A DNA stretch of 64,000 nt from an uncultured Aquimarina sp. (GTDB lineage: Bacteria > Bacteroidota > Bacteroidia > Flavobacteriales > Flavobacteriaceae). Both the position numbers and the translations under genes were made by a program. The first letter of the stretch is position 1. The number at the start of each line of letters is the position of its first letter. Under the pieces are notes generated by a model. That model had not been told where the DNA came from, made no database searches, and saw nothing but the letters and a program-made list of their open reading frames with translations. The DNA lies in the NCBI GenBank assembly GCA_947502885.1, contig CANNBP010000021.1, positions 21,954 through 85,953 on the forward strand. The letters run 5' to 3'. Positions 1-9,241 of this stretch are shown here, piece after piece.

Positions 1-2
1 AA

Positions 3-1496
3 GAATTTAATTCTGTTTATTTTGATTATAAAGAAAAGCGTAATGCGTATTATCAAAATCTAAAAAAAGATCTTCAGGAAAACTTAAAAAGAAGGTTAGA
101 ATTAATCGAAGAATTAAAAGGACTACTTAACGTAGACGAGAATATTAATACTACTTATAACCACTTTAAGAGTATACAAGAAAGATGGCGTAATGCAGGA
201 GCGATTCCTAGAGATAAGTACAATACAGTATGGAATACCTATCACCATCATACCGAAAACTTTTATGATTTCTTACACCTTAATAGAGAATTTAGAGATC
301 TAGATTTTAAACATAATCTAGATCAAAAGCTTAAAATCATAGAGCGTGCAACAGAATTAGCACAAGAAACCGATGTTAATAGAGCATTTAGAGAACTACA
401 GCAGCTTCATAAAATGTGGAAAGAAGATTTAGGGCCTGTAGAAAAGGAATACAGAGAACCGATCTGGCAAAAATTTAGTTTATTAACTAAACAAATTCAT
501 GAAAATCGTCAAAATTATTTCAAAGATTTAGACAAAATTTATGAGCAAAACCTTGAGGTCAAAAAAGAGATCATCACTAAAATTGTAAGCGTTGCGCAAG
601 ATCAACCTAAAAATCATAGCGGTTGGCAACAAAAAATTAAAGAAATTGAAGCCTTAAGAGAAGAGTTTTTCAAAGCGGGTAAAGTTCCTTCTAATGTAAA
701 TGAACAAATTTGGAGCGAGTTTAAAACGGCTGTTCGAAATTTTAATCATAGTAAAAATGATTTCTACAAAAGCCTTAAAAAAGATCAGTTTGAGAATCTA
801 AACAAAAAAATGGAATTAATCCAGATTGCCGAAAGCAATAAGGATAGTGATGATTTTAATGTTGTTACTCCACTCATGAAAAAGATTCAGTCTGACTGGA
901 AAAAAATTGGACATGTCCCTAGAAAAGACAGTGATAAAATCTGGAAAAGGTTTAAAGAAGCCTGTAATTCTTACTTTGACAGATTGCATGCCGAAAGAGA
1001 CGAAGCTAATAAAGAAGAAATAGTCGCTCTAGAAAACAAACAGGCACACATCGCACAATTAAAAGAACTTAAGCTTTCTGGTGAGCCAGAAACAGATCTT
1101 AAAACGATAAAAGATAATATTGCTTTATGGAAAACTTTGGGGCGTGTTCCTTATAAAAGTAAAAATATCGACAACGACTATAACAAGTTATTAGATGGTC
1201 TTTTTGAGCAGCTTAATTTGAGTCGTAAAGAATCAGAGCTTATTAAGTATGAAAACAAGCTTAATACTTTATCGAATCAAACTGATGATCGTGCGCTTAG
1301 AAATGAACAGAATTTTATTCGCAAAAAGATTGAAGAGGTACATGGTGAAATTCGCCAATTAGAAAATAACCTTCAATTTTTCAAACATGCCAAAGATGAC
1401 AATCCAATGGTTCTCGATGTGCAAAAGAATATTGCAAAACATAGAGAAAATCTAGAGGTATGGAAAGAAAAGCTTAAAAAAATAAAGCAACTTTAA
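3..1496 (+). CDS. DUF349 domain-containing protein (5' end outside the window)
   Basis: Frame of ORF 414-1496 stays open to the window start; repeated W-K-x-x-G-x-(V/I)-P-R helical repeats. Confidence 0.85.
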   Translation, partial: EFNSVYFDYKEKRNAYYQNLKKDLQENLKRRLELIEELKGLLNVDENINTTYNHFKSIQERWRNAGAIPRDKYNTVWNTYHHHTENFYDFLHLNREFRDLDFKHNLDQKLKIIERATELAQETDVNRAFRELQQLHKMWKEDLGPVEKEYREPIWQKFSLLTKQIHENRQNYFKDLDKIYEQNLEVKKEIITKIVSVAQDQPKNHSGWQQKIKEIEALREEFFKAGKVPSNVNEQIWSEFKTAVRNFNHSKNDFYKSLKKDQFENLNKKMELIQIAESNKDSDDFNVVTPLMKKIQSDWKKIGHVPRKDSDKIWKRFKEACNSYFDRLHAERDEANKEEIVALENKQAHIAQLKELKLSGEPETDLKTIKDNIALWKTLGRVPYKSKNIDNDYNKLLDGLFEQLNLSRKESELIKYENKLNTLSNQTDDRALRNEQNFIRKKIEEVHGEIRQLENNLQFFKHAKDDNPMVLDVQKNIAKHRENLEVWKEKLKKIKQL

Positions 1497-1500
1497 ACGC

Positions 1501-2133
1501 ATGCGATGCTCTCTATGTATTTCAGAAGTCGTAGTATTTTCTGAAGTAAAAGAGAGAACTTATTATAAATGTATTCAATGTGAGGGAATCATGCTAGATC
1601 CCTCACATTTTCTTTCTGCCAATAGAGAAAAAGATCGCTATGATTTACATCAAAATGATGTTAATGATCTAGGCTATCAACAGTCTGTAAGTCCTATTGT
1701 AAACGAAATACTAAAACGGCATACATATACCGATAATGGATTGGATTTTGGTTCTGGAAAAGCCCCTATCATCACACATTTACTTCAAGATAAATCTTAT
1801 AATATCACTCCCTATGATCCTTTCTTTAATCCAGATGATTCTGCTCTAGAAAAGAAATATGAGTATATTATTTGTTGTGAAGTCATAGAGCATTTTTATA
1901 CCCCTAGTAAAGAATTTGAAATATTGCAATCCATGTTAGCTTCTTACGGAACATTGTATTGTAAAACCAAAATCTACAACCCTTCAATTGATTTTGACTC
2001 ATGGTGGTACAAAAATGATCCAACTCATGTTTTCTTTTATTCAAATAAAACTATAGAATGGATAAAAGATCATTTTAAGTATGATAGTATCATTATACAA
2101 AACGATTTAATCATACTTAAGAAAGGGAAATAA
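1501..2133 (+). CDS. class I SAM-dependent methyltransferase with N-terminal CxxC motifs
   Basis: LDFGSGKAP motif I and CCEVIEHF motif; paired CxxC at the N-terminus. Confidence 0.75.
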   Translation: MRCSLCISEVVVFSEVKERTYYKCIQCEGIMLDPSHFLSANREKDRYDLHQNDVNDLGYQQSVSPIVNEILKRHTYTDNGLDFGSGKAPIITHLLQDKSYNITPYDPFFNPDDSALEKKYEYIICCEVIEHFYTPSKEFEILQSMLASYGTLYCKTKIYNPSIDFDSWWYKNDPTHVFFYSNKTIEWIKDHFKYDSIIIQNDLIILKKGK

Positions 2134-2202
2134 AGTAAATCTTTCTTTTCTTAAAGTCATACTTTAAACTAAACAACACTAAGGACTCGCTTAATATTAT
2201 AT

Positions 2203-2583
2203 TCATTGTAAAGATTTAAAGTTCATATACTCCTGCCATGTGACTAAAACAAATTTTTGTTTATTATTTTCTTTTACCTCTAAAAACCCATACTCATAAC
2301 AAAACAAATAGACTTGTCCCTTCTTATTTTTCCAATAGTGGGTAAAATAATTGGGATTAAACCCTTCAGAAATTAGTTTTTCTTTACGAATGGTAGACAA
2401 ACCTGATTTATTATATGATTTTAAAAGTTTTCGATTCGTTTTTAGTTGCTTATCTATCGTGTAATACAATGTTTCTTCTAATTTACGTTTTTGGTATTGA
2501 TGTGCAGACTTACAATAGACAGAACAATATTTCTTATCTGTCCTTCCGGTAATTTCTGCTTTGCAATAGAGGCATGTAGTCAT
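2203..2583 (-). CDS. small zinc-finger protein (CxxC...CSVYCK)
   Basis: MTTCLYCKAEITGRTDKKYCSVYCKSAHQYQKRK; divergent from the recombinase. Confidence 0.65.
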   Translation of the reverse strand: MTTCLYCKAEITGRTDKKYCSVYCKSAHQYQKRKLEETLYYTIDKQLKTNRKLLKSYNKSGLSTIRKEKLISEGFNPNYFTHYWKNKKGQVYLFCYEYGFLEVKENNKQKFVLVTWQEYMNFKSLQ

Positions 2584-2661
2584 TTCAATCTAACAAAATA
2601 TTATACGAATATTATTCGACTAATATACTTTTATATTTTAAATATCACCCATGTTTGTATT

Positions 2662-3789
2662 GTGCAACCAACAAAACATATCACTTTAAAGCATTTATTA
2701 ATCAATAACCAAAAAATGATTGGGATACAATTTCATCCCGATAAGATAATTCAAGCATTAATAAAAGAGCTTCAAAACCCTAGGTGGAGTAAAGAGTTTT
2801 CAATGGTATGTATTGTAAATAGTAAAGAAAACCTAGATCAAATTTTTGAGAGATTCAGAGGAGTCGCTTGGGTAAATGGAAATTCTTTTTTTAAAGAAAA
2901 GGCTATACGAGACAATAAACCTATAGATATTAACTGGTATCGTAACCGAAATAGCACAGTTTCTTATAAGCATGTTCCTGAAAAATTTCTAGAAAAACTT
3001 GAACTTAAAAGATACTCATTAAATACCTGTAAAACTTATATTTCTCAATTTGAAAAATTCATCAATCATTATCCAGATCAAGAGATTGTAACATTATCCG
3101 AACAAGAAGTTAGGGAGTATTTAAAATATCTTATTCAACAAAACAAATCCAATAGCTACGTTAATCAAGCGATTAACAGTATAAAGTTTTATTATGAAGT
3201 GGTTATGGGAATGCCAAATCGTTTTTATAGTATAGAACGACCTAGAAAAGAGAAAAAACTCCCTAGTATATTAGCAAAAGAAGATATCTTAAGAATGATT
3301 GATCTTACTAAAAACATAAAGCATAAATGTATTATTAGCTTGCTCTACTCTTCTGGATTGCGCAGAGGTGAATTATTAGATTTACAACTCACCGATATTG
3401 ATAGTAAAAGTATGCTTATCAAAATACGGCAGGCTAAGGGAAATAAGGATAGATATACAATTCTTAATCAATCTGTTCTCAAGAATCTTAGAAAATACTA
3501 CAAAATATATCGACCAAAACTATATTTGTTTGAATCCATAGAGCCTGAAAGAAAATTTAGTGCTACCAGTGTTCTAAAAATTGTAACTCTAGCCGCTAAA
3601 AAAGCTAAGATTAATCAATCAGTACATCCACATATGTTAAGGCATAGTTTTGCGACTCATCTTTTGGAAGAAGGAGTTGATTTAAGGTATATTCAAGTCT
3701 TATTAGGGCACCAATCTAGTAAAACAACCGAAATTTACACCCATGTTGCTATAAAGAAATTTAAAAATGTAAAAGATTTACTAATTTAG
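2662..3789 (+). CDS. tyrosine recombinase (XerC/D-like core with ~80-aa N-terminal extension); candidate integron-like cassette recombinase
   Basis: LLYSSGLRRGELLDL, HPHMLRHSFATHLLEEGVDLRYIQVLLGHQSSKTTEIYTHV catalytic motifs. Start uncertain (GTG 2662 or ATG 2716); the provided ORF start at 2491 overlaps the divergent gene. Confidence 0.85.
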   Translation: MQPTKHITLKHLLINNQKMIGIQFHPDKIIQALIKELQNPRWSKEFSMVCIVNSKENLDQIFERFRGVAWVNGNSFFKEKAIRDNKPIDINWYRNRNSTVSYKHVPEKFLEKLELKRYSLNTCKTYISQFEKFINHYPDQEIVTLSEQEVREYLKYLIQQNKSNSYVNQAINSIKFYYEVVMGMPNRFYSIERPRKEKKLPSILAKEDILRMIDLTKNIKHKCIISLLYSSGLRRGELLDLQLTDIDSKSMLIKIRQAKGNKDRYTILNQSVLKNLRKYYKIYRPKLYLFESIEPERKFSATSVLKIVTLAAKKAKINQSVHPHMLRHSFATHLLEEGVDLRYIQVLLGHQSSKTTEIYTHVAIKKFKNVKDLLI

Positions 3790-3793
3790 CTAC

Positions 3794-3842
3794 TCACATA
3801 ACAGATATATAGTTACTATGGTAACTATATTCAATTGTTAGC
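3794..3842 (+). other. candidate attI-like or proximal short attC-like site
   Basis: CATAAC + perfect 10-bp stem ATATAGTTAC-TATG-GTAACTATAT (3807-3830) + GTTAGC at 3837, directly after the recombinase stop. Confidence 0.45.
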
Positions 3843-4962
3843 AAACATTCAGAAACCTACATTGGATATCATTAATAACATAATACCAATACTTTTCATT
3901 TTAGGACTAATACAAGGTTTAGTTTCTGGTGTTTTATTAATCTTGCTAAATCGAAAAGAAAATCGTTCAACTCTATTTCTTGGGATTTTTATCCTTGCTT
4001 TTTCAATAGACTATATCGCACCTATTTCAGGACTTTTAAATATCACTATACATTACCCACAATTAAATTTTCTGTTCGATTTTCGGTGGCTAATGTTCCC
4101 ACTCTTCTATATCTATGTGAGGCAAGTTTCTATATTACCAAGATCTAGAACCGTGTATTATTATCTTATTCCCTGGATAGTAATGTTTACTATTAGTTTG
4201 TTTACTTATTTTAATACACTCAATGCAATTGAGAAATTATGGAATTCTTCTTGGTTTATGTTCTTTTACTATAGGGGAAGTACTGTCTTTGATCTATTTA
4301 TGGCAATAAAAATAATCTTGTTCATTAACAAGCATACAGTAGAAACTAGAAATCAATACTCCTCTACAAAACTGAAAGAACTAAAATGGGCAAAACTTTT
4401 TGTGTTAAGTGGCATTATTTTTATACTGACTATGAACATTCGTCTAATAGTTAAAGATTTTTACCTCGATTTATTTGAAGCAATAGTTAATGTCGGTTTT
4501 CTTTATTGGGTTTCAATGCATGGCATTCGTCAACAAAATGTACTGTCGTTAATTTCAGGAAAAAATATTGACACTGCTCCAATTAAGAGTAAAACAAAAA
4601 CTTCGGATACCACAAGTAAACAGGAGGATATTGCTATACTTGATAAAGTAGAACAATATATTACTAAACAAAAAGCATTTTTAATATCTGGTTTAACAAT
4701 TGCCGATGTTTCTAAAAGTATTAACGAACATCCAAAACGTGTTTCTTTAGCAATTAACGCTGTTACCAAAAAGACTTTTAAGTCCTATATAAATAGCTTT
4801 AGAATTACAGAAGCAAAGCGACTACTTCAAGATAAATCAACAGCAAACTACAGTATTGAAGGCATTGGTTCAGAGGCTGGTTTTCAAAGTAAAAGTGCAT
4901 TTTATGATGCTTTTAAAAAGGAAACAGGCATTACTCCTTCTAGTTATAAAAACCAAAATTAA
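3835..4962 (+). CDS. AraC family regulator with N-terminal multi-TM domain (TTG start)
   Basis: C-terminal HTH ...IEGIGSEAGFQSKSAFYDAFKKETGITPSSYK. Confidence 0.8.
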   Translation: MLANIQKPTLDIINNIIPILFILGLIQGLVSGVLLILLNRKENRSTLFLGIFILAFSIDYIAPISGLLNITIHYPQLNFLFDFRWLMFPLFYIYVRQVSILPRSRTVYYYLIPWIVMFTISLFTYFNTLNAIEKLWNSSWFMFFYYRGSTVFDLFMAIKIILFINKHTVETRNQYSSTKLKELKWAKLFVLSGIIFILTMNIRLIVKDFYLDLFEAIVNVGFLYWVSMHGIRQQNVLSLISGKNIDTAPIKSKTKTSDTTSKQEDIAILDKVEQYITKQKAFLISGLTIADVSKSINEHPKRVSLAINAVTKKTFKSYINSFRITEAKRLLQDKSTANYSIEGIGSEAGFQSKSAFYDAFKKETGITPSSYKNQN

Positions 4963-5130
4963 TAAGTTGCAGTTTAATAGTAATTCTTAACAGTTAATCT
5001 AATTTTTAATTTAAAACTAAATAATTCCTCCGGAAATCGGATTCTAGGATTTAATGTGCCTCAGTTTTTGATTATTTCTAATTCGTTTGTAGACATTTGC
5101 AAAAAAATTAAAATATATAATATAAAATCA

Positions 5131-5874
5131 ATGAAAATTAGAAATTTATTTAAAGTAACGCTATTATGTCTTTTTGTAATGACATTTGGAAGTTGTTCTA
5201 GTGATGATGATATTCCAGCTCCAGATGATAGAAGTTTTATAACAGATGCCACTATCGATTTTTTTATAAATAGAGACGCAACTGTAAATATTATTGTGAC
5301 TGGTAGATTTACTGACACGGATATCAATTCAGGTGTAATAAGACGTGGCTTTGTTTATGGAACTACATCTAATCCAGAAGTAAATGCAAACAATACCGTA
5401 CCAGCTACCGGCTCTACTAATGATAGTGAAATTGGAACATTTTATAACTTAGATGCTGGACAAACTATTTTTGTTCGAGGCTTTTTTGAGTATGCCGATG
5501 GGACTTTTTTCTATGGAAATGAAATTCAGACTACTACAGATGTAGATGCAACTAATACACGTTCTATCACAATGGTGATAGATCCAGATTTAATTTCTCA
5601 AAATTCTCAAGGGATTACACCTGAATTGAAAGTTACAGCCTTAGAAAAAGAATCACCAATAGAACTAGGATTTGAATATAGCATAAATAATGACTTCTCT
5701 AATAGCACAGTTACTTTAAAAAATATAACAGGGAATGTTGGAGTTATTTCTTACTCTAAGCTTATTGAAGGTCTAACATCTAACACAGTCTATTATTTCA
5801 GGCCCTATGCAAAATACGCTGATGGCACAATAACTAATGGTGGTAATAGTATACAGTCATTTACAACAAACTAA
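5131..5874 (+). CDS. lipoprotein, hypothetical
   Basis: MKIRNLFKVTLLCLFVMTFGSCSSDDD lipobox; repeated GF-Y/V motifs. Confidence 0.65.
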   Translation: MKIRNLFKVTLLCLFVMTFGSCSSDDDIPAPDDRSFITDATIDFFINRDATVNIIVTGRFTDTDINSGVIRRGFVYGTTSNPEVNANNTVPATGSTNDSEIGTFYNLDAGQTIFVRGFFEYADGTFFYGNEIQTTTDVDATNTRSITMVIDPDLISQNSQGITPELKVTALEKESPIELGFEYSINNDFSNSTVTLKNITGNVGVISYSKLIEGLTSNTVYYFRPYAKYADGTITNGGNSIQSFTTN

Positions 5875-5896
5875 ATAACACAATAGGTATAAAAAC

Positions 5897-5938
5897 AGCT
5901 AAAAAAGCGTAAGTCTTAAAGATTTACGCTTTTTTAGT
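5897..5938 (+). terminator. Rho-independent terminator
   Basis: agctaaaaaagcgtaagtcttaaagatttacgcttttttagt inverted repeat. Confidence 0.8.
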
Positions 5939-5983
5939 ATACATTTTTTTTCGATTCCATTAATTAAGTTAAAAAAAACGCTT

Positions 5984-6114
5984 GCTAACAACGTGTATAA
6001 TTCATTGCTAGTAAGTGTCTGCTTGCGAAAGTCCGCTAGGACTTTCTATCTGTGATTTATTTGCTAATTTTAATGCTTAAACCACGCAACGCAATTATAC
6101 ACAAAACCGTTAGC
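5984..6114 (+). repeat. attC-like site A (131 bp)
   Basis: GCTAACAACGTGTATAATT ... AATTATACACAAAACCGTTAGC imperfect inverted repeat. Confidence 0.85.
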
Positions 6115-6138
6115 GGTAATTCGAGGAAACAGAACTAA

Positions 6139-6711
6139 ATGAATCAAATTTGGAACAAAATACAAACGGAAATACGTATAGTTGATGTAAAATCTGGACA
6201 ATCATTTAATCAACCTGCTAACGATTCAGAAATAAACTTGCTTAAGTCATTATTTGAGAATGACATTCCAACAGAATTTATCCAATACTTAAAGGTATTT
6301 AATGGACAATCACATAGTAACTTTGAAATCCAACCTTTTAGTTATTATTCTTTCATACCCGTAAATGAAATAATTGACTTAGTAAAAATGCAAAACAAAT
6401 TATGGGAAAATGAAGAAAAAATAGAGTGGATAACCGAAAACAAAATACAGCCAAAAATTTGGGATAAAAACTGGCTTCCAATTGCTAGTGAAAGTACGTG
6501 CTATTTGATAATAGACTTAAATCCTGGAAAAAATGGTGTTTATGGACAAGTTTTCCAGTTAATTTCAGGAATGGACTATGAACAAGACAATGTCGTCTTG
6601 GCTAATTCCTTCTTTGATTTTAGCACACAATTACTTAATAAACTAATTGAGAAAGACTATGAAATCGAAGAAGATGAGCCTGTACTAATTTTCAATGATG
6701 ATTGGATATAA
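6139..6711 (+). CDS. SMI1/KNR4-family-like protein
   Basis: Fold-typical LKSLFENDIPTEFIQYLKVFNGQ ... WLPIASESTCYLIIDLNPG. Confidence 0.65.
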   Translation: MNQIWNKIQTEIRIVDVKSGQSFNQPANDSEINLLKSLFENDIPTEFIQYLKVFNGQSHSNFEIQPFSYYSFIPVNEIIDLVKMQNKLWENEEKIEWITENKIQPKIWDKNWLPIASESTCYLIIDLNPGKNGVYGQVFQLISGMDYEQDNVVLANSFFDFSTQLLNKLIEKDYEIEEDEPVLIFNDDWI

Positions 6712-6715
6712 AAAC

Positions 6716-6771
6716 TACACACAACACGGTATAAATGGCATTAAAACGACCATTTATACTCAACGTTGGCA
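6716..6771 (+). repeat. attC-like site B (short)
   Basis: ACACAACACGGTATAAATGG CATTAAAACGA CCATTTATACTCAACGTTGGC. Confidence 0.75.
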
Positions 6772-6801
6772 ACAAGCGGAAAATCGAACTCAAATTATAA
6801 A

Positions 6802-7317
6802 ATGAAAATAAAAAAAGCCTTTTTAGAGGATATTAATAAATTAAAAAAGATATGCATTGATGCTTATTCTCTGAATTTTCATAATCATTGGAATGAAGGC
6901 GGATTAGAATGGTATTTAGATAACGAATTTAGCGACAAAAGACTCACTTTAGATTTGACGGATAAAAATACTGAATACTATTTTATTGAACATCAAGAAA
7001 AACAAGTTGGATTTGTAAAAACCAAGATTAATACGTCTTCGGATTTCATTCCAAATTCAGTAGAATTAGAGAAAATTTATGTTCTGCCTGAATATAAAGG
7101 AATGGGAATAGGAAAATTGGCTTTAAAAGATATAATTCAAAAAACGAAAAATAGTGGAAAGGAAAGTGTTTTTTTATGTGTAATTGACACAAATGAAAAC
7201 GCAATTGCATTTTATAGAAAACTTGGGTTTGAATTCCATAGTAAAACGACCTTAGACATTCCATATTTTAAAGAAGAATTAAAAGGAATGAATAGAATGA
7301 TTAAAAATTTGAATTAA
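6802..7317 (+). CDS. GNAT family N-acetyltransferase
   Basis: LEKIYVLPEYKGMGIGKLAL ... NENAIAFYRKLGFE. Confidence 0.85.
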   Translation: MKIKKAFLEDINKLKKICIDAYSLNFHNHWNEGGLEWYLDNEFSDKRLTLDLTDKNTEYYFIEHQEKQVGFVKTKINTSSDFIPNSVELEKIYVLPEYKGMGIGKLALKDIIQKTKNSGKESVFLCVIDTNENAIAFYRKLGFEFHSKTTLDIPYFKEELKGMNRMIKNLN

Positions 7318-7326
7318 ATAAAGTCA

Positions 7327-7462
7327 GTTGCCAACACCGTATATAATTTATTGCTAGTTCTAGCCTACTTACGAAAATCCTCTCCGGATTTTCTATTCGG
7401 TTTGTATTTGCTAATTTAGGTGTTTAAAACACGCAACAAACCATATACAAACACGTTGTAGC
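7327..7462 (+). repeat. attC-like site C
   Basis: R'' GTTGCCAAC matches cassette start GTTGGCAAC (6765); right arm ACCATATACAAACACGTTGTAGC. Confidence 0.85.
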
Positions 7463-7483
7463 TAATTGAAAAAACTCAAAATA

Positions 7484-7789
7484 ATGACCAAAATAAAACC
7501 TCTAAAAGAAGTTGGAGACGAATTAGAATTTTGGAAAGGAACAAGATTTCGACAGTATCAAATTGGACTGAATGTTACAGAAAAAGAAGATGATTACTAT
7601 GAGTATATGCTTACTGAAATTCCTGGAGAAAGAGATTTTATGTTACTAACTTGTGTAAAAGGACACAAATCTGGAAGTGCATTAGCGTTAGTTAAAACAT
7701 CTGCTGACAAAACTAAATTTGTGATTACAGGCAAAGCAATAAAATACTCAATGGGAACTGAAAACACATATTTAATAGACTCTGAATAA
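7484..7789 (+). CDS. hypothetical protein
   Basis: ORF inside cassette C-D. Confidence 0.55.
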   Translation: MTKIKPLKEVGDELEFWKGTRFRQYQIGLNVTEKEDDYYEYMLTEIPGERDFMLLTCVKGHKSGSALALVKTSADKTKFVITGKAIKYSMGTENTYLIDSE

Positions 7790-7801
7790 AAGAACTAAAC
7801 A

Positions 7802-8137
7802 ATGTCATATTCAATAAAGAAAGAAGAAATAATAAAATATGAGCCAGAACATTTAAAAACATTCAAAGTTGATTCTTATGAATGGATTGACAATTTGAAT
7901 TTCACTTTAAATCCTTCGGAGTGTCTTTCGAATTATAAAGATTATATTGAAATTGCTAAACAAATGTTTTTAGAAGCTGGTTGGTATGGAGATGGGGAAA
8001 TTGAATTAATGTGGATTCCTCCTTTTGCTGTAAAAAGCGACAAAATTGAACCGAATATTGGATTAACAATTTGGCACGTTAAACAAATAGAAGATGGAAT
8101 TTCTTGGATTCTTTCCCCTATTGATATTTATGAATAA
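7802..8137 (+). CDS. hypothetical protein
   Basis: ORF immediately before R'' of site D. Confidence 0.6.
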   Translation: MSYSIKKEEIIKYEPEHLKTFKVDSYEWIDNLNFTLNPSECLSNYKDYIEIAKQMFLEAGWYGDGEIELMWIPPFAVKSDKIEPNIGLTIWHVKQIEDGISWILSPIDIYE

Positions 8138-8140
8138 AAC

Positions 8141-8337
8141 TAGCTACAACAAGGGCTATAATTAATACGGGCATTAATGCTTAACCCAAATTCAGAGCTT
8201 TTAACCAAGTCCGCCAAATCTTTTGATTTGGCTTTATTAATGAAAAGATAAAACAAAATAAAAAGTTTTGGCTAAGTGCTTAATCGAAAGTTCACTACTT
8301 TTAATTCCCATACTAATCATAACCTAGACGTTGTACA
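8141..8337 (+). repeat. attC-like site D (long, ~196 bp)
   Basis: R'' TAGCTACAAC = reverse complement of cassette start GTTGTAGCTA (7455); arms GGGCTATAATTAATACGGG / CCCATACTAATCATAACC. Confidence 0.8.
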
Positions 8338-9035
8338 CCATAAAGACGAAACTATTGAGAAAAACATTAACAGCAATTATTTTATTAATTTTTAGTTTCA
8401 CATCTTTTTCACAAGAAAAGATAATTGTAAATACTGAAATTATTGATTTATCATCATTAATAGGAGATAAACAATACAGTGAATATATAACCGACTTGAA
8501 AAAAGTACCTGAGAATATTCGATTTAATCTTGACAACTATCTTAAAATAATTTTAGATGAGTTATATACTAACGCGCTCTTCAAAGATGGGTATGTTTCT
8601 GATTTAGCGGGATACTTTAAGGAGAATCCAAATGCATTTGATAGAGGCTGGATTATAACAAAGTATCAGTTTGTTTTTAAACTTGTAAAACCTGATATCG
8701 GAATCATTAATTATCCTCTCAAAGTGGATATGGATGAATATGGACAAATTATTGACTGCAACTGGCCTCGAAAATGGTTCGGAAAAGCAAACGATTTTGT
8801 CGAGCGTACTGAAATTGAGAAAAAAGCAATGAAATGGGCGGAAAAGAAAACTCTAAATTCAACTGACTATAATGTAGATTTAATATATGATAAAGGAAAT
8901 AATACAATGTCTTGGAAGTTTCAGTTTCCTAAAAAGCAACCTAATGTTAGTAGGTCATATCAAGTGTTGGAAATTGACTGGAGTAATAATAAAATACTGA
9001 AGGAATATAATATTTATACTTCGATTAGTCATTAA
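8331..9035 (+). CDS. hypothetical secreted protein (start uncertain, possibly TTG 8355)
   Basis: Signal-peptide-like LRKTLTAIILLIFSFTSFSQ. Confidence 0.55.
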   Translation: MYTIKTKLLRKTLTAIILLIFSFTSFSQEKIIVNTEIIDLSSLIGDKQYSEYITDLKKVPENIRFNLDNYLKIILDELYTNALFKDGYVSDLAGYFKENPNAFDRGWIITKYQFVFKLVKPDIGIINYPLKVDMDEYGQIIDCNWPRKWFGKANDFVERTEIEKKAMKWAEKKTLNSTDYNVDLIYDKGNNTMSWKFQFPKKQPNVSRSYQVLEIDWSNNKILKEYNIYTSISH

Positions 9036-9042
9036 ATAATTA

Positions 9043-9237
9043 CAGTGTACAACACGGTGTATAAAACATAGCTAATAAGTGCTTAACCGAAAGGTTTATG
9101 TATATTTAGAAAGTTCGCCGAATTTTTAATTTGGCTTTTAAAAATTAAAAACAAAATATAAAAATTCGGCTCTGTGTTAATCCGAAAAGTTAGTGCTTTT
9201 TTACACGTTACGTTTCATACACAAGTCCGTTGTACAC
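9043..9237 (+). repeat. attC-like site E
   Basis: R'' GTGTACAAC vs start GTTGTACAC (8330); right arm CATACACAAGTCCGTTGTACAC. Confidence 0.8.
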
Positions 9238-9241
9238 TATT

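Noticed and set aside
2491-2661. N-terminal extension of the recombinase ORF from 2491
   Set aside because: It overlaps the divergent zinc-finger gene and translates to unlikely sequence; start is more likely GTG 2662 or ATG 2716.
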